NCBI GenBank assembly: GCA_021648845.1
Contig: JAKJHY010000032.1
Location: 1 to 62,067, forward strand
Direction of reading: 5' to 3'
Source: Mycobacterium sp. MBM
GTDB lineage: Bacteria; Actinomycetota; Actinomycetes; Mycobacteriales; Mycobacteriaceae
Length of the DNA: 62,067 nucleotides
Position 1 is the stretch's first letter. The number at the start of each line of letters is the position of its first letter. The notes below the pieces were generated by a model. It searched no databases. It saw only the letters and a program-made list of their open reading frames with translations, and was not told where the DNA came from. Positions 60,504 through 62,067 of this stretch are shown one piece after another. A program made the translations under genes and the position numbers.

Positions 60504-61949
60504 TCAGGCGTCGGGTTCGCCGGCCCCGGCCCGGCGCGCGGCATCGGCCGACGCGCTTGCTGGGCGCTTGCGCAGCACCCAGCCTTCGATGATGTGCTGG
60601 GTGTTTTCCGAGACCGCCAGCGCCCCGGGCGGCACGTCATCGCGGAGCACCGTGCCAGCGCCGGTGTAGGCGCCGTCGCCGACGGTCACCGGGGCCACGA
60701 ACATGGTGTCCGAACCGGTTCGGACATGAGACCCGATCGTGGTGCGGCGCTTGGATTCTCCGTCGTAGTTGACGAACACACTGGAGGCGCCGATGTTGCT
60801 GTGTTCCCCGATGTCGGCGTCCCCGACGTAGGTCAGGTGCGGCACCTTGGTGCCCGCGCCGATCGTGGAATTCTTGGTCTCGACGAAGGCGCCGAGCTTG
60901 CCGTCGGCGCCGAGTACGGTCCCGGGCCGCAGGTAGGTGAACGGGCCGACGCTGGCGCCGGCGCCGATCACGGCCAGCTGGCCGTGGGTGCGCACCACCG
61001 ACGCCCCGTCGCCCACCTCGACATCGGCCAGCGTGCTGTCCGGCCCGATGGTGCAGTCGGCCCCGATGGCGGTGGTGCCGAGCAGCTGGGTGCCCGGATG
61101 CACGACGGTGTCGCGCCCGATCTCCACGTCGACGTCGATCCAGCTGGACCCCGGGTCGATGATGCTCACCCCGGCACGCTGGTGGCGTTCGATGATCCGG
61201 CGGTTCAGCTCGGCGCCCAGCGCGGCCAGCTGGACGCGGTCGTTGACTCCAGAGACTTGGGCGGTGTCGGCCACGTGTTGGGCGCGCACGGTGTGGCCGT
61301 CGGCGCGCAGGATGGCCACCGCATCGGTGAGGTACAGCTCGCCCTGGGCGTTGTCGGTGCGCAGCCGGGTCAGCGCCGCGCGCAGCGCGCTCGCATCGAA
61401 GGCGTACACACCGGAGTTGATCTCACCGATCGCGCGCTGGGTCTCGTCGGCGTCGGCCTGCTCCACGATCGCGGCCACCGCGCCGTCGGCGTCGCGGACG
61501 ATGCGGCCGTAGCCGGTCGGGTCGGCCAGCGTGGTGGTCAGGATGGTCGCCTGGGCGCCCTCGTGCGCGGTCCGCAGCGCCGCCAGGGTGTCCGCACCCA
61601 GCAACGGCACGTCGGCGGTGGTGATGACCACGGTGCCGGTGAAATCGGCGGGCAGCGCGCCGAGTCCCACGCCGACGGCGTGTCCGGTGCCCAACTGCTC
61701 CTCCTGGACCACGGTGCCGATCGGTGTGTTGGTGGCTTCGGAGACCCGGCTGACCTCGGCGTTCACCCGGTCGCGGCCGTGCCCGACGACGACCACGACG
61801 TGACCGGGGGTCAGCGCGGTCAGCGCGTGCAGCACGTGGGCGAGCATGCTGCGCCCACCAAGGGGGTGCAGCACCTTGGGGGTGGCCGAACTCATCCGGG
61901 TGCCCGCGCCGGCGGCCAGCACGATCACGGCGGTTTCGGTGGCTGACAA
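60504..61949 (-). CDS. glmU: bifunctional GlcNAc-1-phosphate uridylyltransferase / glucosamine-1-phosphate acetyltransferase
   Basis: A 481-residue enzyme making UDP-GlcNAc for peptidoglycan. The uridylyltransferase domain has VIVLAAGAGTRMSSATPKVL; the C-terminal left-handed beta-helix has hexapeptide repeats, with acetyltransferase residues around VNYDGESKRRTTIG. TTG 61949 is chosen because GGAGG lies 7 bases upstream; the frame is open to 62030, but that part is the tandem repeat region. The Ala/Arg-rich tail beyond the helix is normal for mycobacteria. Confidence 0.96.
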   Translation of the reverse strand: MSATETAVIVLAAGAGTRMSSATPKVLHPLGGRSMLAHVLHALTALTPGHVVVVVGHGRDRVNAEVSRVSEATNTPIGTVVQEEQLGTGHAVGVGLGALPADFTGTVVITTADVPLLGADTLAALRTAHEGAQATILTTTLADPTGYGRIVRDADGAVAAIVEQADADETQRAIGEINSGVYAFDASALRAALTRLRTDNAQGELYLTDAVAILRADGHTVRAQHVADTAQVSGVNDRVQLAALGAELNRRIIERHQRAGVSIIDPGSSWIDVDVEIGRDTVVHPGTQLLGTTAIGADCTIGPDSTLADVEVGDGASVVRTHGQLAVIGAGASVGPFTYLRPGTVLGADGKLGAFVETKNSTIGAGTKVPHLTYVGDADIGEHSNIGASSVFVNYDGESKRRTTIGSHVRTGSDTMFVAPVTVGDGAYTGAGTVLRDDVPPGALAVSENTQHIIEGWVLRKRPASASADAARRAGAGEPDA

Positions 61950-61990
61950 GGATTCCTCCGATAGTCGCTCGGCAATCTTGCTGCCTGCTT

Positions 61991-62067
61991 GCTCGGCAAG
62001 CCTCGCTCCGACTCTAGGGTCGCTCGGCAAGCCTCGCTCCGACTCTAGGGTCGCTCGGCAAGCCTCG
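61991..62067. repeat. 31-base tandem repeat upstream of glmU, running off the window
   Basis: Units start at 61991, 62022 and 62053; the first two are identical (GCTCGGCAAGCCTCGCTCCG then ACTCTAGGGTC) and the third is cut by the window end. A degenerate piece lies at 61969-61990. GCTTG/CAAGC inside can form small stems. Confidence 0.9.

Noticed and set aside
59151..61946. A 931-codon plus-strand open frame opposite prs and glmU
   Set aside because: It is antisense to well-supported genes; composition (His/Gly/Arg-rich, no domain) is typical of a GC-rich shadow frame.
1..62067. CRISPR array, insertion sequence, prophage
   Set aside because: No regularly spaced repeats with unique spacers, no transposase, integrase or phage structural gene was found.

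Overview
The window is a stretch of high-GC actinobacterial chromosome, almost certainly from a rapidly growing mycobacterium (Mycolicibacterium type). Two kinds of evidence support this. Gene order follows the M. tuberculosis Rv0958-Rv1018c backbone: MoxR/VWA, accA2-accD2-fadE12/13, rpmF-mprAB-pepD-moaB2, mscL, galU-moeA1-rimJ, tRNA-Ala, pat, pmt, rsmI, metS-tatD-rpfB-ksgA-ispE, pth-rplY, lpqT and prs-glmU. MspA-type outer-membrane porins are also present, which are typical of fast growers. No insertion sequence, prophage or CRISPR array was seen.

Layout. 1-5.3 kb: an alpha/beta hydrolase, a MoxR ATPase plus VWA protein pair and a DUF1707 protein. 5.3-13.8 kb: a tightly overlapped six-gene catabolic operon on the minus strand (AtuA-like, two acyl-CoA dehydrogenases, biotin carboxylase alpha and beta subunits, enoyl-CoA hydratase). 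13.9-18.5 kb: rpmF and the envelope-stress module mprA-mprB-pepD-moaB2. 18.5-22.3 kb: an unlisted 52-codon gene behind a perfect CRP-type site, then an accessory porin locus with two nearly identical mspC-like porins, each followed by a small exported protein, plus a third copy of the small protein. 22.3-28.9 kb: mscL, SAF-domain and FmdB proteins, folate cyclo-ligase, galU, the gephyrin-like divisome protein Glp, rimJ, its receptor GlpR and tRNA-Ala.

28.9-35.6 kb is the other accessory zone: a TetR-controlled Rieske oxygenase with two DapB-like dehydrogenases, a decayed SDR pseudogene, a DUF202 membrane protein, and a carboxymuconolactone decarboxylase-like protein next to a second TetR regulator. 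35.7-41.8 kb: cAMP-responsive protein acetyltransferase Pat coupled to a shikimate-dehydrogenase-like protein, lipoproteins, a SoxR-AlkB pair, and a DUF559/AbiEi-like gene bracketed by copies of a 22-base repeat. 41.8-62 kb is mostly housekeeping: pmt, rsmI, pabB, an autoregulated ECF41 sigma factor/oxidoreductase operon, metG, tatD, the rpfB-ksgA-ispE cell-wall and ribosome cluster, a FadD-type AMP ligase, pth, rplY, lpqT, arsC, prs and glmU. A 31-base tandem repeat runs off the right edge.

The strongest leads are the duplicated porin/small exported protein units with an enlarged pore-constriction loop; the CRP-site-driven 52-residue gene; the DUF559 gene with flanking palindromic repeats; a GGTACC-dyad operator shared by the first hydrolase and the atu-like operon; and the ECF41 operon with its own predicted target promoter. 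All functional calls come from reading the sequence and from knowledge of the families; no search was run.
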